NCBI GenBank assembly: GCA_964383915.1
Contig: CAYLJE010000132.1
Location: forward strand, 1 to 6,546
From: DRPN01 sp964383915
Lineage (GTDB): Bacteria; Bacteroidota; Bacteroidia; Bacteroidales; VadinHA17
Direction: 5' to 3'
Length of the DNA stretch: 6,546 nucleotides
Part shown: piece after piece, positions 1 through 6,076 of the stretch
Layout: every line of letters begins with the position of its first letter
Numbering within the stretch: position 1 is the stretch's first letter
The notes under the pieces: model-generated
What the model was told of the DNA's origin: nothing
Databases searched by the model: none
The model's input: the letters and a program-made list of their open reading frames with translations, nothing else
Program-made: the position numbers and the translations under genes

Positions 1-1492
1 TATTGAAAACAAAGGGCTCAACCCCTTTGGTCGTGGCAACATGGATGGGTACATCAACCGTAAAGGCATCTTCCGGCTGTTTTTGCTGCAGGGTAATAAA
101 GATCCGGTAACCGTCGTTATATTTGTCTGTGGCAATATCCTTTATGGCGATCTCAGGCGCTCCGTTCCTGTTTACCCATTGATCGAAAAAAGCTTTCAGG
201 CCGGTGCCGGACACTTCTTCCATGGCGTGGCGGATATCCTCAAACCCTGCAACCTTGAATTTGTTTTCTCCGTAAAAACGTTTCGCTCCTTTTAAGAATA
301 TTTCATCCCCGAGCTTACGGCGCAGCATCTGCCACATCATCATGGCTTTCCCGTAACCGATCGCTTCACTGGGACCATCATAGCGGGAAAGGAATTTATT
401 TAACGGGAAATCATTTTCAGGGCTGACGAGGTTAGTAAATTTTTGCAGTGTGGAACGGCGGTATTCTTCCCCCTCTCCCCGCTGTTCCTTGATCAGATGG
501 TCGGCCATAAATACGGTAATACCTTCGCACCAGTTACCGGTACTGAAATCCACATAAACACTGTTTCCCCACCAGTTATGCAGCAGTTCGTGCGGATAGG
601 AGGAGTGTAAAATAAACGGGAACCGGATGATCTTTTCACCAAGCAGCGTAAAAGAAGGCATACCGTAACCGGTTTCCCAGAAATTTTCGACCAGGGCAAA
701 TTTACCATAAGGGTATGCACCCAGCATCGACTGGTACATCTCCATGTACTGTTCCGTGGCTTCAAGATATTTGTTTGCCAATGCCTCGTCGGGTGTGCGG
801 AGAAAGGCCATGGCCTTGACTCCACTGCTCATATCATAGGAATATTCCGTGAAGGGGGCTGCAATTAGAAACGCCTCTTCCTGGGGTTTGTCACAATACC
901 ACGTGTCGAGATGTTTGTCGCCTGTTGTTTTTTCCTGGGTACGTATCCCCTGTGATACATTTTTCCATCCTTTGGGCAGGACAGTGGTCAGACTGAAGGT
1001 CATCAGATTATCATCGAATGCGGGCACCCACCAGGTCGAACCTGCCAGATAAGTGCCTTTTTCATTTATCACACCAGAGTATTGGGTAAATCCCCGCTGA
1101 TATTCCGCCTGTTTGTCTTCTTTTTTCGTTTCGATCTTGCCGCTGTATGCGATCACAACGGTTTTAGCTTTTCCGGTGATCTCCCATTTTACCAGTTTTA
1201 CATCACTCTCTTCAGCCGTATTGTCCCGGTCCATGCCAACATCCGTGGCCTTGACCGGGCCCTCAACCTTTTTGAGTCTGGCTTTGGGGGTCTTGCTTTC
1301 CGGGGTTAGTGCGGCATTCAGGCTGAAAGCCCTTATCCGGATCCCGGTGAGGGATAGGGTATCTGTGACACTGATCTCAGACATTGCCGGATCGATACGG
1401 ACAAATAATTTGTGGTGGACTAACTGATCGTCCTGGGAGAACAGATGCAGGCCTGTAAAAGCGAATACCAGTAAAAAGATTTGTTTTTTCAA
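1..1492 (-). CDS. M1-like zinc metallopeptidase (gluzincin), exported, C-terminus cut off by window edge
   Basis: One frame is open from position 1492 down to the left edge (497 codons visible, no stop reached), so the gene is partial at its 3' end. It starts at a TTG followed by a typical signal peptide (two Lys, a hydrophobic core IFLLVFAFTG, then LHLFSQ before DDQ). No ATG lies upstream in frame, and the first in-frame ATG (residue 37) would remove the signal peptide. Residues 301-305 read HELLH, followed by NWWGN, and a Glu at 323 (NWCEG) is the likely third zinc ligand. ETGYGMPS (273-280) stands where aminopeptidases have the GAMEN loop. Tyr380 in EAIGYGKAMM is the probable catalytic tyrosine. 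The C-terminal part (FFDQWVNRNGAPE) matches the usual M1 pattern. Inferred role: periplasmic or surface aminopeptidase or related peptidase. The substrate cannot be read from the sequence. It is divergent from the propeller gene. Confidence 0.9.
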   Translation of the reverse strand, partial: MKKQIFLLVFAFTGLHLFSQDDQLVHHKLFVRIDPAMSEISVTDTLSLTGIRIRAFSLNAALTPESKTPKARLKKVEGPVKATDVGMDRDNTAEESDVKLVKWEITGKAKTVVIAYSGKIETKKEDKQAEYQRGFTQYSGVINEKGTYLAGSTWWVPAFDDNLMTFSLTTVLPKGWKNVSQGIRTQEKTTGDKHLDTWYCDKPQEEAFLIAAPFTEYSYDMSSGVKAMAFLRTPDEALANKYLEATEQYMEMYQSMLGAYPYGKFALVENFWETGYGMPSFTLLGEKIIRFPFILHSSYPHELLHNWWGNSVYVDFSTGNWCEGITVFMADHLIKEQRGEGEEYRRSTLQKFTNLVSPENDFPLNKFLSRYDGPSEAIGYGKAMMMWQMLRRKLGDEIFLKGAKRFYGENKFKVAGFEDIRHAMEEVSGTGLKAFFDQWVNRNGAPEIAIKDIATDKYNDGYRIFITLQQKQPEDAFTVDVPIHVATTKGVEPFVFN

Positions 1493-1644
1493 TGTTCCGG
1501 GTTTTTTGCTGCAAATACTGGCAGCGGTTAATACTGGGTGAAACAGGGATACAATATTAAAAAAAATATCGGATTTTGCGAGGCCGGTAATGCCGGCAGA
1601 AACAATCCCATCTGTTATCCCGGGACTTTTGTTAATTTCCCGAT

Positions 1645-1680
1645 CCTGACAGAGTGCAACGAAGGAGCAACCCTGTCAGG
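1645..1680. other. Stem-loop with perfect 8-bp arms in the divergent gap
   Basis: CCTGACAG (1645-1652) and CTGTCAGG (1673-1680) are perfect reverse complements separated by 20 bases. The loop contains GCAAC twice as a direct repeat. On the plus strand the stem is followed by CCTTTTC, a weak T-tract. On the minus strand no T-tract follows. No gene ends here, since both neighbours start from this gap, so an ordinary terminator role is not supported. A repetitive palindromic element, a terminator of a small unannotated transcript, or a protein-binding site are the alternatives. Confidence 0.55.
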
Positions 1681-1769
1681 CCTTTTCATTCGCTGCCTGC
1701 GGTAGCCACCAGGTTATACCAAAAACCCCATGAATATGTGATTGACAAGCCTTCTTTTATGTTGTAACC

Positions 1770-1931
1770 TTAAAATAATGAGTTCGGTCTAAAAAGGTTC
1801 TTTGTTGCCAACCTCTGCGTTGTCAAGAATTTTTCAATCCTCATTAACAATAAGTTAACTGCGGTTAAAAAATTCTTTCCGCCTTGATTTTGACAAAAAT
1901 CTACCTTTTTAGACTCAACTCAATAATTAAA
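1770..1931. repeat. About 160-bp imperfect palindrome (long inverted repeat) upstream of the propeller gene
   Basis: The two halves pair around an axis near 1850. The paired blocks seen are TGAGTT (1779-1784) with AACTCA (1917-1922); GTCTAAAAAGGT (1787-1798) with ACCTTTTTAGAC (1903-1914), 12 bp perfect; AAGAATTTTT (1825-1834) with AAAAATTCTT (1868-1877), 10 bp perfect; and TTAAC (1844-1848) with GTTAA (1854-1858), closing on the loop AATAA. The outer two blocks have the same coordinate sum (3701) and the inner two are offset by one (3702), so this is one continuous structure with a bulge rather than separate chance repeats. The segment 1799-1824 pairs poorly with 1878-1902. Possible identities are a MITE-like relic, a folded 5' leader, or a regulatory cruciform or binding site. 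I do not recognise the family. Confidence 0.7.
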
Positions 1932-1944
1932 AATATAAAATGCC

Positions 1945-3597
1945 ATGAGAAAAAATAAGGTTTTATTGACGCTTTTCTTCTTCTTCTTTTCATTCATTCT
2001 TCCTGCACAATATGCCTGGAAATGGTCTGTAACAAACGGGAGTTCTTATGAACACATAAGATCATTGGCTGCTGACAATGCCGGGAATATATACATTACG
2101 GGATATTTTGCAGATACCTGTCCTTTTTTTGGGGATACGATCATCTCTGCCATAGGAAATGATTTCTTTACTGCTTCTTTTGACCCGGAGGGAAATTTCC
2201 GTTGGGTGCGTACCGGCAGAGTAAAATATAATATTCTTTCACGAAATGGCATGCTGGAAAATATATGTGTTGCCGGTAATTATGTTTATGTAACGGGTGA
2301 GTTTAATGATACTTTGATCTTTGATGTTGACACGATTATTTCGCGCAGAGAAAACGTAAGTGATGTTTTCCTGGTAAAATATGATCTGGAGGGTAATGTA
2401 TTATGGGCAGTCAGCGGAGGTAGCAATGGTATGGATTTCAGCCATGCTGTGGCAGCGGATGATTCCGGTAATGTATATGTCATTGGTGAAATAGGCTGGT
2501 CGGCTGATTTTGGCGATCATTCTGTTCCCCGTTTTGTTAACTGGGATATCTTTTTTGCAAAGTATGATTCTGCCGGCGTGTGCCGGTGGGCTAAAAGTGC
2601 CGGGGGAATATTAAATGACTACGGCTCTGGTATCAAGGTGGTGAATGAAGCCCTGTTCATCACAGGAACCTTTACCTCAACCGCTGTATTTGATATGGTG
2701 ACAGTAACACCTGATGAGAATAACGATCTTTTTATTGCCCGTTATAATACGAACGGAAAAATGATGGAGTTTGTCCCCGGCGGTGGGAAAAATATCGGAG
2801 CTGTCCAGGGGATGGTTGTGGATAAGTATATGAATGTTTATTTGGCCGGAACTTATCTGGAGAATATTACAATTGGGGATACCACACTCTCGACAGGAGG
2901 CGGAAAGAATACTTTTCTGGTACGCTATAAACCGGGAGAAGGTTTTATCTGGGCTCAGTCGTTTAAATTGGCCGGATCCCTTTTTCCTTCCAGATATCTG
3001 AATTATAATAACGAAAACAGGGTCATTTTCAGTGGTAAATTCATTGACTCTCTCAGACTGGGTTCGATCCGGCTGGATGCAGTGGCACCAGAGAATGTTT
3101 TTCTGGCCGTATTGGACAGTACCGGATCATTTGACTGGGGGGTTGTAGCCGGAGGCAGTATCACTGCCGATCCGACAGGTTGCGCTGCGAATGCCGGAGA
3201 GCATTATTACCTTGCCGGAGAATTTACCGGGCAGTTGACCACAGGTCAGGCGACTTTTGATCAAGCAGGATTCAACAATTTTTTTCTGGCAAAAGCCGTG
3301 GAAGGAAGCAGTTTCAGTGGGGAACAATATTCACGCCAACCGATACGAATCACAGTCAAACCCAATCCTGTGGAAAATATTGCCACCCTCAGTTACAGTA
3401 TCCCTGTTTCAGGAGAGGTAAAGATAGGATTGTATGATATGCTGGGGAAGAAGGTCTGGATGCTTGATGACAAACTGCTGCAACAGGGTACCTATACCCT
3501 GCAGCTCGATGTATCCGGCCTGCCGGCAGGGATGTATTTTGTGAAGGTGCAGACAGGATATCTGGATACTACTTTAAAGATGATGGTGGTGAGGTGA
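1945..3597 (+). CDS. Secreted seven-repeat beta-propeller (SBBP-type) protein with type IX secretion sorting domain
   Basis: The 550-residue product begins with a signal peptide (Lys/Arg, a Phe-rich hydrophobic core, then LPAQ at about 19-22). Residues 36-452 hold seven degenerate repeats of about 55-60 residues, starting near 36, 103, 163, 225, 284, 346 and 405. Each carries a core like GNxYxTGxF, then FGDT or similar, then DxFxAKYDxxGxxxW. This is the SBBP beta-propeller pattern. The seventh repeat lacks its final Trp strand, and the N-terminal YAWKWSVTNG supplies one, as in a velcro-closed propeller. Residues 464-550 form the C-terminal sorting domain: ITVKPNP, GLYDMLGKKV, LPAGMYFVKV and a short basic end. 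By family knowledge it passes through Sec to the periplasm and then through the type IX system to the surface or medium, where the domain is cleaved. The propeller's ligand is unknown. The ATG at 1945 is chosen because it gives the signal peptide. Confidence 0.92.
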   Translation: MRKNKVLLTLFFFFFSFILPAQYAWKWSVTNGSSYEHIRSLAADNAGNIYITGYFADTCPFFGDTIISAIGNDFFTASFDPEGNFRWVRTGRVKYNILSRNGMLENICVAGNYVYVTGEFNDTLIFDVDTIISRRENVSDVFLVKYDLEGNVLWAVSGGSNGMDFSHAVAADDSGNVYVIGEIGWSADFGDHSVPRFVNWDIFFAKYDSAGVCRWAKSAGGILNDYGSGIKVVNEALFITGTFTSTAVFDMVTVTPDENNDLFIARYNTNGKMMEFVPGGGKNIGAVQGMVVDKYMNVYLAGTYLENITIGDTTLSTGGGKNTFLVRYKPGEGFIWAQSFKLAGSLFPSRYLNYNNENRVIFSGKFIDSLRLGSIRLDAVAPENVFLAVLDSTGSFDWGVVAGGSITADPTGCAANAGEHYYLAGEFTGQLTTGQATFDQAGFNNFFLAKAVEGSSFSGEQYSRQPIRITVKPNPVENIATLSYSIPVSGEVKIGLYDMLGKKVWMLDDKLLQQGTYTLQLDVSGLPAGMYFVKVQTGYLDTTLKMMVVR

Positions 3598-3598
3598 T

Positions 3599-3628
3599 CT
3601 TCAAATCCGGCAGCGTCGCCGGCCGAAG
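3599..3628 (+). terminator. Imperfect hairpin just after the propeller stop codon (weak terminator candidate)
   Basis: CTTC (3599-3602) pairs with GAAG (3625-3628), and CCGGC (3607-3611) pairs with GCCGG (3618-3622), with an internal bulge and a six-base loop. Its position directly after the stop codon fits transcription termination. No T-tract follows, so it does not qualify as a classical intrinsic terminator. Confidence 0.3.
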
Positions 3629-3689
3629 GTTACCTGACTGCAATCTCATTATATATCCCGCTACTCTCATCAGCAGGTATTGGTAAATC

Positions 3690-3735
3690 CCAAATTACAA
3701 GCTCCAAATTCCAAATAATAATCAAATTCCAAATT
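3690..3735. repeat. Degenerate CCAAATT repeat cluster
   Basis: CCAAATT occurs at 3690-3696, 3704-3710 and 3729-3735, with CCAAATA at 3711-3717. AATAATAATC separates the last two copies. Spacing is irregular, so it is a low-complexity cluster, not a CRISPR array. Function is unknown. Confidence 0.6.
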
Positions 3736-3743
3736 TCATTCTT

Positions 3744-3760
3744 CCATCCATCCATCCATC
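3744..3760. repeat. CCAT tetranucleotide microsatellite (just over four units)
   Basis: CCAT is repeated four times plus one base. It is surrounded by related CATTC, CATC and CATTCACTCATT words. It lies in non-coding sequence about 370 bases upstream of the controller gene, so slippage here would not change any reading frame. Confidence 0.7.
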
Positions 3761-4048
3761 AAACCATACATCAATCATTCACTCATTATTCCCGAATGTT
3801 CGTGTAGCGATATATTTTCTAAAGGATTTGTTTGGAAAGCTCTAAGCCTTTGATTATATTTGGAGTAAAGGAAATCTTTTCTCCTCCTATCCGGTTTTAT
3901 GTTCCGAATAACAGGAACTTTATGGAAGATATAAGGAAGTTGCGCGTCATGCTAAAAAGTCCAACACACATTTAAGCACATTTGGCTGCCCCGAACATAC
4001 CGTACCGTCCCTTCTGCAACCAAAAGAGCTTAAATTTATGCCATCGCT

Positions 4049-4068
4049 CAACTGTTGACAACTTTTGA
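4049..4068. repeat. Tandem pair of 10-bp repeats upstream of the controller promoter
   Basis: CAACTGTTGA (4049-4058) is directly followed by CAACTTTTGA (4059-4068), with one mismatch. The pair sits immediately upstream of the 17-bp inverted repeat and is spaced one helical turn apart. It could be an additional binding site for the controller or another regulator, but the function is inferred from position only. Confidence 0.45.
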
Positions 4069-4069
4069 C

Positions 4070-4086
4070 CGGACACTATTTGTCCG
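4070..4086. promoter_or_regulatory. Putative controller operator: 17-bp inverted repeat overlapping the -33 element
   Basis: CGGACA (4070-4075), five bases, then TGTCCG (4081-4086) form a perfect 6-bp dyad. The dyad covers the upstream TTTG promoter element (4079-4082). In addition, ACTATTTGTCCGTTTG (4075-4090) and ACTATTTGTATATTTG (4094-4109) are 16-bp direct repeats with three mismatches and a 19-base period, and the second copy contains the -7 element. A dimeric helix-turn-helix protein bound here would block or modulate the promoter. This is the arrangement expected for an autoregulated restriction-modification controller. Binding by the product of the gene at 4133 is inferred. Confidence 0.5.
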
Positions 4087-4109
4087 TTTGAAAACTATTT
4101 GTATATTTG
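4079..4109 (+). promoter_or_regulatory. Bacteroidota-type promoter for the restriction-modification operon
   Basis: TTTG (4079-4082) is followed after exactly 19 bases by TATATTTG (4102-4109), a perfect match to the TTTG-N19-21-TAnnTTTG consensus known for Bacteroidota primary sigma factor promoters. Transcription would begin a few bases downstream (about 4113-4117), leaving a short A/T-rich leader before the ATG at 4133. No comparably good promoter was noticed between the four downstream genes, which supports a single operon transcript. Confidence 0.7.
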
Positions 4110-4132
4110 GATAAATATTGACTTAAAGAGAA

Positions 4133-4453
4133 ATGTCCAGACAAACAATTTTGACTTTTGGAGAATACATCAGAGGACTAAGAGAGAGTGCCGGACTTCC
4201 TTTGAGAAAAGTGGCTGCTCAATTAGACATTGACCCATCTTTACTTGGTAAAATTGAACGAAACACAAGACAACCAAATCGTAACATCATTAAAAAACTT
4301 TCTGAAATCTTTAACCAAAATGAAGATTACTTGTTGTCCGAGTATCTGAGCGACCAAATTGCTTACAAAGTACTTGAAGAAAGAGGAGATACAAAGGTTT
4401 TGAAAGTTGCAGAGAAAAAAATTAAATATTTAAGAACAAAGAAAAATGCCTGA
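4133..4453 (+). CDS. XRE-family helix-turn-helix regulator, probable controller of the restriction-modification operon
   Basis: This 106-residue protein has a Cro/CI-type helix-turn-helix over about residues 9-66: FGEYIRGLRE forms helix 1, LRKVAAQLDIDPSLLGKIE (24-42) is the helix-turn-helix proper, and then come RQPNRNIIKKLSEIF and NEDYLL. A charged C-terminal tail (71-106) is probably helical. It is somewhat longer than classical C proteins of about 80 residues. It is the first gene of the operon, its ATG lies behind a strong promoter with dyad and direct repeats, and the next gene starts 8 bases before its stop codon. In this context it most likely represses its own promoter, or tunes it, so that methylation precedes cutting. 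The DNA-binding fold is clear, while the controller role is inferred from position. Confidence 0.88.
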   Translation: MSRQTILTFGEYIRGLRESAGLPLRKVAAQLDIDPSLLGKIERNTRQPNRNIIKKLSEIFNQNEDYLLSEYLSDQIAYKVLEERGDTKVLKVAEKKIKYLRTKKNA

Positions 4454-5306
4454 AACACAAGAATTAATTAAAGAACTGAAAGTTGACAAAAGGAACCATC
4501 TTAATGACCTAACTGCAAAGGAATGGATTCAAGAGACAAAAAGTTTCTTTTTCCAAAAGGGACTTGGGGCAAACAGTCCAGAAGCAAAATACGAGAAGAT
4601 GCACCCTGCACCTTTCTCTTTTACAGATATAACCAAACTTATCAAATTTTTCACTAAAAAAAAAGGAAAAATACTTGATCCATTTCTTGGAGTTGGCTCA
4701 ACAATAAAAGCTTGTATTGAAACCAATCGGGAGGGATATGGCGTTGAGTTATCTCCTAAATGGTGTGAAATTACCAGGCAACGGTTGTTAGAAGAATCCA
4801 ATTATGAAATTGATGATGAACATTTAATTTGTGGGGATGGCAGAAACCTGAAAAAATATTTCGAAAAGGATTTTTTCGATTTTATTATCACTTCACCTCC
4901 ATATTGGAATATATTAAATAAGAAAGACCATAAAGCAAATGAACGGGTAATAAATGGACATGCTACAAAATATAGTGAGGATGTTGATGATTTAGGGAAC
5001 ATTTTTAGTTATGAGCAATTTCTTGAAGAACTTTCAAATATTTTTTTGGATTGCTATGATATATTGAAACCTGGAAAATACATGAATATCATTGTTAGCG
5101 ACTTCCGACATAAATCTAAATTTTATGCATTTCATGCTGATTTAATAAATAAACTGACAAACGAAAAAAACAACAGGCATTTTGACTTAAAGGGTATAAA
5201 GATATTAATTCAAAATGCTAAAAAACTTTTTCCTTATGGCTATCCTTTTTCTTATGTTGAGAATATTCATCATCAATATATTTTAATACTGCAAAAAAGT
5301 AAATGA
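4446..5306 (+). CDS. DNA methyltransferase with TSPPYW motif (probable N4-cytosine), motif order X-I-IV
   Basis: The 286-residue protein carries an S-adenosylmethionine-binding motif I, DPFLGVGST (78-86), with GVELSP (99-104) as motif II, CGDGRNL (129-135) as motif III, and the catalytic TSPPYW (149-154) as motif IV. The segment NDLTAKEW (20-27) and MHPAPF (52-57) precede motif I and probably correspond to the N-terminal motif X region. SAM binding therefore comes before catalysis, the opposite of the third gene. A Ser/Thr before PPY is typical of enzymes that methylate the exocyclic amine of cytosine, though adenine cannot be excluded. There is little room for a large target-recognition domain; candidates are residues 155-195 and 225-265. 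Its ATG overlaps the controller stop by 8 bases and its stop overlaps the next start by 4. Role: protects one strand or half-site from the cognate endonuclease. Confidence 0.9.
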   Translation: MPETQELIKELKVDKRNHLNDLTAKEWIQETKSFFFQKGLGANSPEAKYEKMHPAPFSFTDITKLIKFFTKKKGKILDPFLGVGSTIKACIETNREGYGVELSPKWCEITRQRLLEESNYEIDDEHLICGDGRNLKKYFEKDFFDFIITSPPYWNILNKKDHKANERVINGHATKYSEDVDDLGNIFSYEQFLEELSNIFLDCYDILKPGKYMNIIVSDFRHKSKFYAFHADLINKLTNEKNNRHFDLKGIKILIQNAKKLFPYGYPFSYVENIHHQYILILQKSK

Positions 5307-6076
5307 AAGAAATAAACAACATCTATCTTGAAGACTGCATCACCTTCATGCAAGGAATGGACAGTGAATCCGTTGATCTTATAATTGCAGACCCTCCTTA
5401 CAATCTTAAAAAGAACTTTGGAAACAATAGCGATCATTGGAAGAATGTCGAAAGTTGGCTCGAATGGAGCAAACAATGGATTGATGAAGCCGTTCGCATA
5501 TTGAAGCCAACTGGCTCAATTTTTATTTATGGCATACATCATTATTTATGTTACATTCAAGTTTATTTATATGAAAAAAAAATGAAATACCAACGCCAAA
5601 TAATTTGGTATTATGAGAATGGTTTTTCAGGTTACAAGACACTGAACGCCTTTTATGAACCGATTCTTTGGTTTACTAAAACAAATAGATTCACTTATCA
5701 CGAAATTAGAGAACCATACAAAAGTCAAGATCGACTTAAGAATAAAATAATTAAAAAAGGTAAGGTTTGGCATCCAAATCCTAATGGCAGATTGGCAGGA
5801 GATGTATGGGCTTTCCCAACACTTTCCGGAAAACGATTTGCAAATGAAAAAGTTAATCACCCTACTCAAAAGCCACTTGTACTTTGTAATCGTTTAGTTC
5901 AGCATTTCAGTAATAATAGAGATTTAGTTTTTATTCCATTTGCAGGAAGTGGTTCTGAATGTGTAAGTGCCTTAATTAACGATCGGGACTTTCTGGCGAC
6001 AGAAATCAACCCTAATTATATTAAGATCGCTAACGAACGGCTCCAAGAAATTAAACAAGCTATAATTGCCAAATGA
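5303..6076 (+). CDS. N6-adenine DNA methyltransferase, beta-type motif order
   Basis: The 257-residue protein has the catalytic motif ADPPYNL (DPPY at 30-33) near the N-terminus. A central target-recognition region follows (about 95-180, including REPYKS and GDVWAFPTLSGKRF). Then come the motif X segment HPTQKP (186-191) and the motif I loop PFAGSGSE (212-219), with TEINP (233-237) as motif II. The order IV, recognition domain, X, I marks the beta class, and DPPY indicates adenine N6 methylation using S-adenosylmethionine. Its length is near complete for the class. Motif I reads VFIPFAGSG, with Ile where many relatives have Asp; I take this as a subfamily variant, since all other motifs are intact. 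It overlaps the upstream and downstream genes by 4 bases each (ATGA). Recognition sequence cannot be read from the sequence. Confidence 0.93.
   Translation: MKEINNIYLEDCITFMQGMDSESVDLIIADPPYNLKKNFGNNSDHWKNVESWLEWSKQWIDEAVRILKPTGSIFIYGIHHYLCYIQVYLYEKKMKYQRQIIWYYENGFSGYKTLNAFYEPILWFTKTNRFTYHEIREPYKSQDRLKNKIIKKGKVWHPNPNGRLAGDVWAFPTLSGKRFANEKVNHPTQKPLVLCNRLVQHFSNNRDLVFIPFAGSGSECVSALINDRDFLATEINPNYIKIANERLQEIKQAIIAK

Larger units (their letters stand above)
1493..1944. other. Divergent intergenic region, non-coding, rich in inverted repeats
   Basis: This is a 452-base gap between two genes pointing away from each other, so it must carry both promoters. I see no convincing protein gene, tRNA or rRNA in it. 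It contains a small GCCGG/CCGGC hairpin (1583-1597), a larger stem-loop with 8-bp arms (1645-1680) and a long imperfect palindrome (1770-1931), listed separately. Promoter matches are only partial. TAATATTG on the minus strand (1552-1559) is one base off TAnnTTTG for the peptidase. TACCTTTT (1902-1909) on the plus strand is one base off for the propeller gene. Neither has a well-spaced TTTG partner. Confidence 0.7.
3598..4132. other. Non-coding junction between the propeller gene and the restriction-modification operon
   Basis: These 535 bases contain no ORF that I can support. From left to right they hold a hairpin at the propeller stop, short CCAAATT repeats (3690-3735), a CCAT tetranucleotide run (3744-3760), and then unassigned sequence with a CACATTT direct repeat (3967-3973 and 3977-3983). 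The last 85 bases hold the controller promoter and operator-like repeats. Sequence to the left is moderately G+C-rich and sequence to the right is clearly A+T-rich, so a boundary of acquired DNA probably lies here. No transposase, tRNA or obvious target duplication marks it. Confidence 0.6.

Noticed and set aside
493..825. A 110-codon minus-strand frame within the peptidase region
   Set aside because: It is a shadow: another minus-strand frame is open across the whole region and carries the signal peptide, HELLH zinc motif and M1 C-terminal features.
849..1427. Three plus-strand frames of 67-104 codons opposite the peptidase
   Set aside because: They lie antisense to a well-supported coding frame and their translations show no recognisable domain or compositional sign of a real protein.
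1770..1844. A 24-codon minus-strand ORF (starts MRIEKFLTTQRLATKNLF)
   Set aside because: It coincides with the left arm of the long palindrome and has no supporting promoter, domain or neighbour. Pairing of the two arms explains the sequence better than coding, though conservation should be looked at if copies are found.
3690..3760. CRISPR-like array
   Set aside because: The repeats are only 4-7 bases with irregular spacing, so this is low-complexity sequence. No cas genes are present.
3943..4020. Possible integron attC-like or recombination site (GTTGCGC near 3949, CACATTT repeats)
   Set aside because: Only one core-like heptamer is present, with a mismatch to GTTRRRY. No matching partner core or clear stem was found, and no integrase is in the window.
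4529..5476. Minus-strand frames opposite the two methyltransferase genes
   Set aside because: They are antisense shadows. The plus-strand frames carry complete, ordered methyltransferase motifs and precise start-stop overlaps.
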